Source of the DNA: Actinomycetes bacterium
Lineage (GTDB): Bacteria; Actinomycetota; Actinomycetes; Actinomycetales; Dermatophilaceae
Length of the DNA: 64,000 nucleotides
Assembly: GCA_029778715.1 (NCBI GenBank)
Contig: JAKOPT010000019.1
Coordinates: forward strand, 1-64,000
Direction: 5' to 3'
The notes below the pieces were generated by a model. It did not search any database and was not told where the DNA came from. It saw only the letters and a list, made by a program, of their open reading frames with translations. Both the position numbers and the translations under genes were made by a program. This document shows positions 25,919 to 32,855 of the stretch, piece after piece. Every line of letters begins with the position of its first letter. Within the stretch, counting starts at the first letter, position 1.

Positions 25919-26708
25919 GTCGACGCGGGTGGCTCGTGCCGAGATCCGGGCGCGACTGGGTCGACCCGCGCTCACCGTTGGCTTTCTGCTGGCCAGCGCG
26001 GTCGCTCTGCTCGAAACCTTGACGCCGGTCTATGTCAATGGGGATCCAGTCAGCCGGGGCTGGTGGGGCGCGGTCTACGGAGGGTCCACGGGGCTGGCCG
26101 GTGCCCTCCTTGTGACGTGCGCTGTGCTTATCGGGTTGCTGGGCGGCGATCTGGATCGCGGATTCCTAACCGAGCGTGTGGCTCTGGGCGCCGATCCGCG
26201 TGCCGTGGTCCTCGGGCAGGGCTTGGCCGCGATGGCGATGGGCTGTGCGACCTGGGGTTTGGCCGTGGTCGTTACGGCAGGGGCGGCGTTGGCCGATCTG
26301 GGAGGCCGACTCCTGATCGGGCGCCCGGCGGCGGTACCCGCGCCCCCGGCTGCCGTGCTTGCGTCCGCGGCAGTCGCTCCGGCGGTGCTGGTGGTGGTTG
26401 CCGCCCTTCTCTGGTCGCTGGTACTGGCGAGCGGCTCTGGTCGACGTGCCCTGGTTTGGTTGGCAGGAAGCGTCGGCACCTTCCTCGTCCTGTTGGTTGC
26501 GGGCGGGCCCTGGTGGTCGCGCCTCCTCGTTTTCCACCCGCTCGCCGGAGCATGGCGGGGGTTGAGTGCGCTCCCCTGGGGCGCCACCTTGCCCGGGGCA
26601 GTACACGAGCCACCCTTGCCCTACGGGGTGAGCGCGGGGGTGTGGACGCTGGTCCTCGCGGGTGCGGCATACCGACAGTGGCGACGCGGCTGGATCGGCT
26701 CCGCCTAG
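25911..26708 (+). CDS. ABC-2-like membrane subunit
   Basis: 265 residues from GTG 25911, overlapping the preceding gene by 8 nt. About six hydrophobic spans (LTVGFLLASAVALLETL; LAGALLVTCAVLIGLLGG; PAVLVVVAALLWSLVLASG and others) and a Trp/Pro-rich segment before the last span. Together with the previous two genes this makes a three-component exporter. Family not recognised; the assignment rests on membrane topology and context. Confidence 0.6.
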   Translation: MIESTRVARAEIRARLGRPALTVGFLLASAVALLETLTPVYVNGDPVSRGWWGAVYGGSTGLAGALLVTCAVLIGLLGGDLDRGFLTERVALGADPRAVVLGQGLAAMAMGCATWGLAVVVTAGAALADLGGRLLIGRPAAVPAPPAAVLASAAVAPAVLVVVAALLWSLVLASGSGRRALVWLAGSVGTFLVLLVAGGPWWSRLLVFHPLAGAWRGLSALPWGATLPGAVHEPPLPYGVSAGVWTLVLAGAAYRQWRRGWIGSA

Positions 26709-26740
26709 CAAGGTCCCGACCAGCCGAGAGCCCCGCGGGC

Positions 26741-26746
26741 TAGGGT
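26741..26746 (+). promoter_or_regulatory. -10 box for a leaderless message (maoC/hadA-like gene)
   Basis: TAGGGT ends 7 nt before ATG 26754, so transcription would begin at or next to the start codon; no Shine-Dalgarno is present. Confidence 0.6.
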
Positions 26747-26753
26747 GGGCGCT

Positions 26754-27200
26754 ATGGCGCTGAACACCGACTTCGTGGGGCGCACCTACCCGCCCTCCGG
26801 TCCGTATGCCGTGACCGCCGCCGACATTGCCGCCTTCGCCGCGGCCGTGGGGGCCACGGATCCGGTCCACACCGACCTCGAGACGGCCCGCAAGGCCGGG
26901 TACGCCGATGTCGTCGCCCCGCCGACGTTCCTCGTGCGCTTCGAGCAGGACAGCACCCGGGCCTACGTCGCCGACCCCGAGGCCGGCGTCGACTACGCCC
27001 GGGTCGTTCACGGCGAGCAGTCGTTCACCCACCACCGCCCGGTCGTCGCCGGCGACCAGGTCACCGCGACGACGACTGTCGAGCAGATCCGGCAGGCCGG
27101 CGGGCACGCCATGGTCACCGTCCGCACCGAACTCGCCGACGCCGCGGGTGCGCCGGTCTGCACCGCGCGCTCGACCATCGTCGTGCGGGGAGGGGAGTGA
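26754..27200 (+). CDS. MaoC-like/FAS1-type dehydratase, HadA-like subunit
   Basis: 148 residues from ATG 26754 (leaderless; the track GTG 26745 overlaps the -10 box). Hot-dog fold features: DFVGRTYPPSGPYAVTAADIAAFAAAVG, APPTFLVRF, HGEQSFTHHRPVVAGDQVTATTTV. Like mycobacterial HadA it lacks the hydratase catalytic motif, which is in the next protein, so the two likely form a heterodimer dehydrating (3R)-hydroxyacyl thioesters. Followed immediately by that partner and by murB. Confidence 0.85.
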   Translation: MALNTDFVGRTYPPSGPYAVTAADIAAFAAAVGATDPVHTDLETARKAGYADVVAPPTFLVRFEQDSTRAYVADPEAGVDYARVVHGEQSFTHHRPVVAGDQVTATTTVEQIRQAGGHAMVTVRTELADAAGAPVCTARSTIVVRGGE

Positions 27201-27202
27201 GC

Positions 27203-27625
27203 ATGAGCGCACTCAGCTTCGACTCGGTCGCCGTCGGTGACGTCGTCGGCCCGGAAATCGTGCCCGTCACCCGGGCCACGTTGGTGGCGTATGCCGCGGC
27301 CTCCGGTGACCAGAACCCCATCCACCAGGACGAGGCCTTCGCCCGCTCGGTCGGTCTGCCCGACGTCATCGCCCACGGCATGTGGACCATGGGCGCCTCC
27401 TCGTCGGTCGTCGCCCGGTGGGCCGGCGACGCGGGCCGGGTGGTCGCCTTCGGCACCCGATTCACTAAGCCGGTCGTCGTCCCGGTCGAGGGCGCCCAGA
27501 TCGAGGTCTCGGCCACGGTCAAGGCCCTCGACCCCGACACCCGGCGCGCCACCCTCGACGTGACGACGAGCGCCGGCCCCGACAAGGTGCTCGGGCGTTG
27601 CCAGGCCGTCGTCCACCTCGCTTGA
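27203..27625 (+). CDS. MaoC-family dehydratase, HadB-like catalytic subunit
   Basis: 140 residues from ATG 27203 (GGGGAGGGGAG just upstream; GTG 27197, overlapping the previous stop, is the alternative). The R-hydratase catalytic motif D-x-N-x-x-H is present in ASGDQNPIHQDEAFA, followed by LPDVIAHGMWTMG, which lines the acyl pocket. Together with the preceding HadA-like protein it would dehydrate 3-hydroxyacyl-ACP in fatty acid elongation. The stop overlaps murB by 1 nt (TGATG). Confidence 0.88.
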   Translation: MSALSFDSVAVGDVVGPEIVPVTRATLVAYAAASGDQNPIHQDEAFARSVGLPDVIAHGMWTMGASSSVVARWAGDAGRVVAFGTRFTKPVVVPVEGAQIEVSATVKALDPDTRRATLDVTTSAGPDKVLGRCQAVVHLA

Positions 27626-28695
27626 TGGAGGAGCGCGCCGACGTCCCGCTCGCCGGGCTGACCACGATGCGGGTCGGTGGCCCGGCGGCCCGGCTGGTCA
27701 CCGTGACGACAACCGACGACCTCGTCGACGCCATCCGCGAGGTCGACGACGCCGACGAGCCGCTCCTCGTCCTCTCCGGCGGGTCGAACGTGCTCGTCGC
27801 CGACGAAGGGTTCCCGGGCACGGTCGTCCAGGTAGCCACCTCGGGCGTGCGGGTCGAGTCGGCCGATGCGTGCAGCGGGGCGTTCGTCACCGTCGCGGCG
27901 GGGGAGTCCTGGGACGGTTTCGTCGCCCGGGCGGTCGCGGAAGGCTGGGTCGGGGTGGAGGCGCTCAGCGGCATACCGGGCCTGACGGGCGCCACCCCGA
28001 TCCAGAACGTCGGCGCCTACGGCCAGGAGGTGGCCCAGACGATCGCGCGGGTGCGGGTCTGGGACCGCCGCGAGCAACGGGTCCAGACCTGGGCGGCGGC
28101 GGACTGCGGCTTCACCTATCGGCACTCGCGGTTCAAGGGCACCGATCGCTGGGTAGTGCTCGACGTGTCGTTCCAGTTGCGGCTGGCCGACCTCTCCGGG
28201 CCCATTGCGTATGCCGCGCTCGCCGCCGGTCTGAACGTGCCGGTCGGCGCGCGCGTGCCGCTGGCGGAAGCGCGTGACGCGGTGCTGGCGCAGCGGAGGG
28301 CCCGGGGCATGGTGCTCGACGCCGCCGACCACGACACCTGGAGTTGCGGCTCGTTCTTCACCAACCCGATCGTGTCGCAGGAGCAGTTCGCCGAGGTGGT
28401 GGCGCGAACGGCGCAGCGGTTGGGTCCCGACGTGCCGGTGGCGCACTGGGCGGATGCCTCAGGTGGGGTCAAGGTGAGCGCGGCCTGGCTCATCGAGCAC
28501 TCCGGGTTCGGCAAGGGGTACGGCGCTGCGGGCCCGGCGTCCCTGTCGACCAAACACACCCTGGCCCTGACCAACCGCGGCGGCGCCACCGCGGCGGACG
28601 TGCTCGCGCTGGCGCGCGAGGTCCGCGCCGGCGTGGCCGCCGCTTACGGGGTCACCCTGGTCAACGAACCGGTCCTTGTCGGCCTCACCCTGTAG
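27625..28695 (+). CDS. murB: UDP-N-acetylenolpyruvoylglucosamine reductase
   Basis: 356 residues. Reduces UDP-GlcNAc-enolpyruvate to UDP-MurNAc in peptidoglycan synthesis, using FAD and NADPH. Visible: LTTMRVGGPAARLV, FAD-binding LSGGSNVLVADEGF, IPGLTGATPIQNVGAYGQEV, the catalytic Ser in SCGSFFTNPIV and Glu in LVNEPVLVG. ATG 27625 is preferred to the upstream track start because it overlaps the previous stop by 1 nt. MaoC-murB linkage is familiar in actinobacteria. Confidence 0.95.
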   Translation: MEERADVPLAGLTTMRVGGPAARLVTVTTTDDLVDAIREVDDADEPLLVLSGGSNVLVADEGFPGTVVQVATSGVRVESADACSGAFVTVAAGESWDGFVARAVAEGWVGVEALSGIPGLTGATPIQNVGAYGQEVAQTIARVRVWDRREQRVQTWAAADCGFTYRHSRFKGTDRWVVLDVSFQLRLADLSGPIAYAALAAGLNVPVGARVPLAEARDAVLAQRRARGMVLDAADHDTWSCGSFFTNPIVSQEQFAEVVARTAQRLGPDVPVAHWADASGGVKVSAAWLIEHSGFGKGYGAAGPASLSTKHTLALTNRGGATAADVLALAREVRAGVAAAYGVTLVNEPVLVGLTL

Positions 28696-28795
28696 GCAGC
28701 GCCGGCGGCCGGTTGCGCGATCTGGCAGAAACGCGCAGGGGGTGCCAACGGATCGCATCGTGAGCCTTGCCAAACCCGCCCCTAGACTCGGCGAT

Positions 28796-29019
28796 ATGTC
28801 AGGGGAAACGCCGGCGCAGCGGCTGCTCCTTGCCTTGCACAGGCCGAGGCCGGGATCGCGATGAAGCGGGCTCAACTGCGCCGACAGCACCCGGACGAGA
28901 GCAATGACGACGTGCAGGCCCTGCTGGCCGCCTGGTTGAGGGACCGTCCCGACGCACCCCACGGTGACTACCCGGGTCAGCCGTCGGCTCGGGTGATTGG
29001 GCTCGCGGACTCGTCGTGA
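28796..29019 (+). pseudogene. Small AbiE-like antitoxin/partner gene, frameshifted
   Basis: ATG 28796 follows a TAGACT -10 box by 7 nt and reads MSGETPAQRLLLALHRPR then stops at 28864. In the next frame the sequence continues AEAGIAMKRAQLRRQHPDESNDDVQALLAAWLRDRPDAPHGD to TGA 29019, an arrangement I recall upstream of AbiEii-type nucleotidyltransferase toxins. A single-base deletion near 28840-28850 explains it. Its end overlaps the start of the next gene by 1 nt. Alternatively ATG 28861 starts an intact 52-residue protein. Confidence 0.6.
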
Positions 29020-29330
29020 TGAACCCCGTTGTCGAGGCGCTGGCTCGCACCGTCTCAGGCCTCACGGCCCTCAACGCACGGTGGGCCCTTGTCGGTGGGA
29101 TCGCGGTGTCGACCTGGGCCGACCCGCGGTTCACGCGTATGTCGACCTGTGCGTTGCGGTCGAGGATGACCAGCAAGCGGAGCAGGTGGTCGCGGCGATG
29201 CGGGCCCGTGACTACCGCATCGAGACGATCATCGAGCACGAGTGGGTCCAGCGCCTGGCCACCGTGCGCCTATCGCTACCCGCCCTCGGCGGTGTTGTGG
29301 TCGTCAACCCCCAACTCGGCCACCGCCCAC
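29019..29330 (+). pseudogene. AbiEii-like nucleotidyltransferase toxin, truncated and frameshifted
   Basis: MNPVVEALARTVSGLTALNARWALVGGIAVSTWADPRFT is a nucleotidyltransferase N-terminus with the GG-x-AVS motif; the following DVDLCVAVEDDQQAEQVVAAMRARDYRI, carrying the acidic catalytic pair, lies in another frame because a G appears missing after ACGCGT. After RLATVRLSLPALGGVVVV no family similarity is visible, so the C-terminal half is lost. The rest up to 29551 contains nothing I can support. Confidence 0.65.
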
Positions 29331-29551
29331 CAGTCCCACGCTCTCGCCGAATGCCTCGGCCGCCGCCCTGAGAGACCGCTGGAATGCCCGCTCAGGATCA
29401 TCGCCGACGCCGAGGGCTTCCTGCACGTCTGCCGCCCCGTGCCGACGTGCTCGGCGGCGGCATGTTGCGCCCCTTTGACGAGCACGATTCCCGCTGCAAC
29501 AGCACCATCCCGCCAAGTAGCCCGGCCCTCTTGGGTGCGGCTGGAAGCGCC

Positions 29552-30589
29552 TCAGCTCGCCGGCGGGATGGCCAGCCAGGCGTCGATGCCGTCGTATGCC
29601 GCCCGCGCCACCTCCGTGGGGGCGCGTGCGGCGCGCACGCTCATCCGCGCCAACTCCGCCAGTTCGGCATCGGCGAACCCGTGGATCGCACGCGCGGCCA
29701 CGTACTGATCGACCAGCCGCGACCCGAAGATGAGCGGATCGTCGGCGCCCAGCGCGATCATCGCGCCCGCGGCATACAAGGTGCGGAGCGGCACGTCGCC
29801 GGGCGCGTCGAACACGCCCAAGGCGACGTTCGACCCGGGGCACACCTCCAGCGCGACCGCGTCCTCGACCACGGTCTCAAGCACACGGGGGTCCTCCACG
29901 GCACGCACCCCGTGCCCCAACCGGTCCGGGCGGATGGCCGCCACCGTCTCCTCGACAGCGGCCGGCCCCAACAGTTCGCCGGCATGGGGCGCCAACGCCA
30001 ACCCGGCCCGGCGCGCGATCGCAAAGGCCGGCGCGAACTCCTCGGTGACCCCTCGCCGCTCGTCGTTGGACAGCCCGAAGGCGACGACCGTGCCCGGGCC
30101 GGACCCGGCATACCGGGCCGCCAACCGGGCCAAGGTTCGCGCCTCCAACGGGTGCCGCATCCGGGAGGCGGCGACCATGATCGCGACCGAGGCCGCGCCC
30201 GGCGTGCGCGAGACCGCCGCGGCCTCATCGAGGATGATCTCCAACGCCGGGGTCAACCCGCCGACAAACGGCGCATAGGACGTCGGGTCGACCTGCAACT
30301 CCAACCACACCGACCCCTCGGCGCCGTCGGCAAGGGCCGCCTCCCGCACGATCCGGCGCAGGTCGGGCTCGCCACGCACACACGCCCGGGCCGCGTCGTA
30401 GGCCCGCTGGAACCGGAACCAGCCGCGTTCGTCCCCGGTGTCGAACCGCTGCCCCGCCTCGGTGAGATGGCTGGGAACTCGTATGCCGTGCCGCTGCGCC
30501 ATGTCGCGCACCGTCGCCGGGGCCATCGACCCGGTGAAGTGCAGGTGCAGATGGGCCTTGGGGAGCAGCCGCAGATCACGACCGGTCAT
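29552..30589 (-). CDS. add: Adenosine deaminase family protein
   Basis: 345 residues. Zinc-dependent amidohydrolase that converts adenosine to inosine. Visible: metal-binding KAHLHLHFTGS at the N-terminus, catalytic HAGEL (His and Glu), RLGHGVRA with a metal His, VCPGSNVALGV, and GADDPLIFGS with the metal-binding Asp (many relatives have T/SDDP). Slightly short but in the family range. The gene upstream (DUF5709) ends 33 bp away. Adenine- or other purine-directed relatives share these motifs, so substrate is probable rather than proven. Confidence 0.85.
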   Translation of the reverse strand: MTGRDLRLLPKAHLHLHFTGSMAPATVRDMAQRHGIRVPSHLTEAGQRFDTGDERGWFRFQRAYDAARACVRGEPDLRRIVREAALADGAEGSVWLELQVDPTSYAPFVGGLTPALEIILDEAAAVSRTPGAASVAIMVAASRMRHPLEARTLARLAARYAGSGPGTVVAFGLSNDERRGVTEEFAPAFAIARRAGLALAPHAGELLGPAAVEETVAAIRPDRLGHGVRAVEDPRVLETVVEDAVALEVCPGSNVALGVFDAPGDVPLRTLYAAGAMIALGADDPLIFGSRLVDQYVAARAIHGFADAELAELARMSVRAARAPTEVARAAYDGIDAWLAIPPAS

Positions 30590-30622
30590 GGCCGGCGTCG
30601 ATCGGTCGGGGAGCGGCTGGAC

Positions 30623-31285
30623 TCACTGCGGCGGGAGCGGTTGTCCGGGGCGGCGGCGGGTGGATGCGCGGTGGGGCACCCCGTCGGTGCGCTCGGCAAA
30701 CTCCTCGGCCAGCACCTCGGACAATTCGTCGTCGGCGATGTCGGCGAGGAAATCGTCCTCCGATGGCGACGCGCTGCCCTCCCTGAATCCCTCGTCGTCG
30801 AGATAGTCGTCGCCGATGACGTGGACGGCGGCTTCCTCGGCTGCAGCCGCGCCCCCGTCGATGCCGACATCGGCACCAACGAGGTCGTGCTCACGGTCCT
30901 CGCCGGCCCCCGCGTCGGGAGCGACGAGTCGGCCCGAGCGGCGCCACCCCACTTCGGCGTCGCCGATCCAGTCCAGGTCGGCGCCCACCGCGTCGGGGTC
31001 ATCCCCGCCGAGAGAGTCGCCGTCGAGACCGGACTCGTTGTGCGGTGCGCCGTAGGCCGAGGTGGGGTCGGGCACCTCCTGGAGGATCCGCTGGTCGATG
31101 GTCTCGTGGTGCCGCTGCTCCCACGCCGTGGTCCCGAACGCGCGCGAGCCGCGCGCGGTGTCCGGCGGCGAGTACCCGGTGTCGAGGGGGTCGGTCACCG
31201 GGTCGGTGTCCAAGGTGTCCAAGGAATCCCACTGGGCCAAGGTGGGGAGGTCGGCTCCCTCCGGGTCGATCGGCGTTTCGGTCAT
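30623..31285 (-). CDS. DUF5709-family protein
   Basis: 220 residues, very acidic, no membrane span. LDTGYSPPDTARGSRAFGTTAWEQRHHETIDQRI near residues 35-70 and RSGRLVAPDAGAGEDREHDLVGADVGIDGGAAAAEEAAVHVI match the actinobacterial DUF5709 pattern as I remember it. Function unknown. TAGGGT (complement of 31292-31297) lies 6 nt before the ATG, so the message is probably leaderless. Confidence 0.8.
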   Translation of the reverse strand: MTETPIDPEGADLPTLAQWDSLDTLDTDPVTDPLDTGYSPPDTARGSRAFGTTAWEQRHHETIDQRILQEVPDPTSAYGAPHNESGLDGDSLGGDDPDAVGADLDWIGDAEVGWRRSGRLVAPDAGAGEDREHDLVGADVGIDGGAAAAEEAAVHVIGDDYLDDEGFREGSASPSEDDFLADIADDELSEVLAEEFAERTDGVPHRASTRRRPGQPLPPQ

Positions 31286-31291
31286 GCCTTC

Positions 31292-31297
31292 ACCCTA
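31292..31297 (-). promoter_or_regulatory. -10 box for leaderless DUF5709 gene
   Basis: TAGGGT on the minus strand, 6 nt upstream of the ATG at 31285. Confidence 0.5.
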
Positions 31298-31390
31298 GGC
31301 CCGGGTACGGCCCTGATTGGGGCTCGCGCGAGTGAGATGGACGCCACGCATCACTCGCGGCGAGGGTTCAGGGACCTTCCCCAACAAGGG

Positions 31391-32773
31391 TCAGGTCAAC
31401 GGGGCGAACTTGGCCGTGAAGTGCCGCAAGGCCGGGGGTTCCTCGACGATCCGGTAGCCGCCCAGGTCGCTCACCCGCCCACGGACCTGGTCGAACACCT
31501 CGATGACGTAGTCGATGTGGCTCTGGGTGTAGGTGCGGCGGGGGATCGCCAGGCGCACCAACTCCATGGCGGCCGGCTTTTCCGACCCGTCGGGTTGACG
31601 CCCGAACATGACCGAGCCGATCTCGCACGAGCGCACCCCACCGGTCTCGTAGAGCGCGACCGCGAGCGCCTGGCCGGGGAACTCCAGCGGCGGGATGTGG
31701 GAGAGCAGGGCACGGGCATCGACATAGACCGCGTGCCCCCCGGCGGGCTTGATGCACTCGATGCCCATCGCCTCCAGGGCATCGGCCAAATACCCCGTCG
31801 AGCGGATCCGGTAGCGCAGGTAGTCCTCGGAGACCACTTCGGTCAGCCCCTGGGCGAGAGCCTCGAGGTCGCGTCCGGCCAGGCCGCCATAGGTGGGGAA
31901 CCCCTCGGTGAGGATGAGCAGGTTGCGGCATTGGGCGGCCAACTCGTCGTCGTTGACGGCGAGCCAGCCGCCGATGTTGCCCATCGGGTCCTTCTTGGCG
32001 CTCATCGTCATGCCATCGGCCAGCCCCGCCATCTCGCGCACGATGTCGGGGATTGCGGCGTCGGCATACCCCGGCTCGCGCATCTTGACGAACCAGGCGT
32101 TCTCGGCGAACCGGCAGGCATCGAGGAACAGCGGCTTGCCGTGGGCATGCGCGATCTCGGCGACCCCGCGCAGATTGGCCATCGACACCGGCTGTCCGCC
32201 ACCGGAGTTGTTGGTGATCGTCATCATGACGCAGGGCACGGCGTCGCCTTGTTCGTGCAGATAGGCATCGAGGCGCGCCAGGTCCATGTTGCCCTTGAAC
32301 GGGTGCTCGGCCCGCGGATCCAGTCCTTCGGCGATGACGAGATCGTGGGCCAAGGCCGCGGTGAACTCGATGTTCGCGCGGGTGGTGTCGAAGTGGGTGT
32401 TGCTCGGGATCACCCGTCCCCGCCCGCCGAGCACCGAGAAGAGGATCTTCTCGGCCGCTCGCCCCTGATGGGTCGGGATAACGTGCCGATAAGGGAACAG
32501 GTTTTGCACCGCATCGCGGAAGACGAAGAACGAGGGCGACCCGGCATACGACTCATCGCCGCGCTGGATCGCCGCCCACTGGTCCCGCGACATCGCGCCG
32601 GTGCCGGAGTCGGTGAGCAGGTCGATGAGGACGTCGATCGCGTCCACCTGGAAGAGGTTGTATGCCGCGCGCTCCGCTGCCGCTCGCCGCTGCGCCGCGG
32701 TCGTCATTTTGAGCGGCTCCACCGAGTGGATCCGGAAGGGTTCGATCACGGTGCGGAAGACGTCGTCGGCCAT
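31391..32773 (-). CDS. tnaA: Tryptophanase (tryptophan indole-lyase)
   Basis: 460-residue PLP lyase that splits L-tryptophan into indole, pyruvate and ammonia. Visible: YRHVIPTHQGRAAEKILFS, SNTHFDTTRANIEF, TITNNSGGGQPVSMANLR, the PLP-Asp in LFLDACRFAENAWF, the Schiff-base Lys in MSAKKDPMGNIGG, and LRHFTAKF near the C-terminus. The His in LRHFTAK corresponds to E. coli TnaA His463; tyrosine phenol-lyases have Phe there, which favours tryptophanase. No tnaB permease or TnaC-like leader is adjacent. TAGGGT on the minus strand (32780-32785) lies 6 nt before the ATG, so it is probably leaderless. Indole production is uncommon in high-GC actinobacteria. Confidence 0.9.
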   Translation of the reverse strand: MADDVFRTVIEPFRIHSVEPLKMTTAAQRRAAAERAAYNLFQVDAIDVLIDLLTDSGTGAMSRDQWAAIQRGDESYAGSPSFFVFRDAVQNLFPYRHVIPTHQGRAAEKILFSVLGGRGRVIPSNTHFDTTRANIEFTAALAHDLVIAEGLDPRAEHPFKGNMDLARLDAYLHEQGDAVPCVMMTITNNSGGGQPVSMANLRGVAEIAHAHGKPLFLDACRFAENAWFVKMREPGYADAAIPDIVREMAGLADGMTMSAKKDPMGNIGGWLAVNDDELAAQCRNLLILTEGFPTYGGLAGRDLEALAQGLTEVVSEDYLRYRIRSTGYLADALEAMGIECIKPAGGHAVYVDARALLSHIPPLEFPGQALAVALYETGGVRSCEIGSVMFGRQPDGSEKPAAMELVRLAIPRRTYTQSHIDYVIEVFDQVRGRVSDLGGYRIVEEPPALRHFTAKFAPLT

Positions 32774-32779
32774 GGCCTG

Positions 32780-32785
32780 ACCCTA
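32780..32785 (-). promoter_or_regulatory. -10 box for leaderless tnaA
   Basis: TAGGGT on the minus strand, 6 nt upstream of the tnaA ATG (32773); leaves no room for a TnaC-type attenuation leader. Confidence 0.55.
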
Positions 32786-32855
32786 GGGGACGCTGGCGGC
32801 GCGCGGGGGCGGATGGTGCCGTCAACACGGGGGTGTCCTTTGGCAGGATGGCTCC

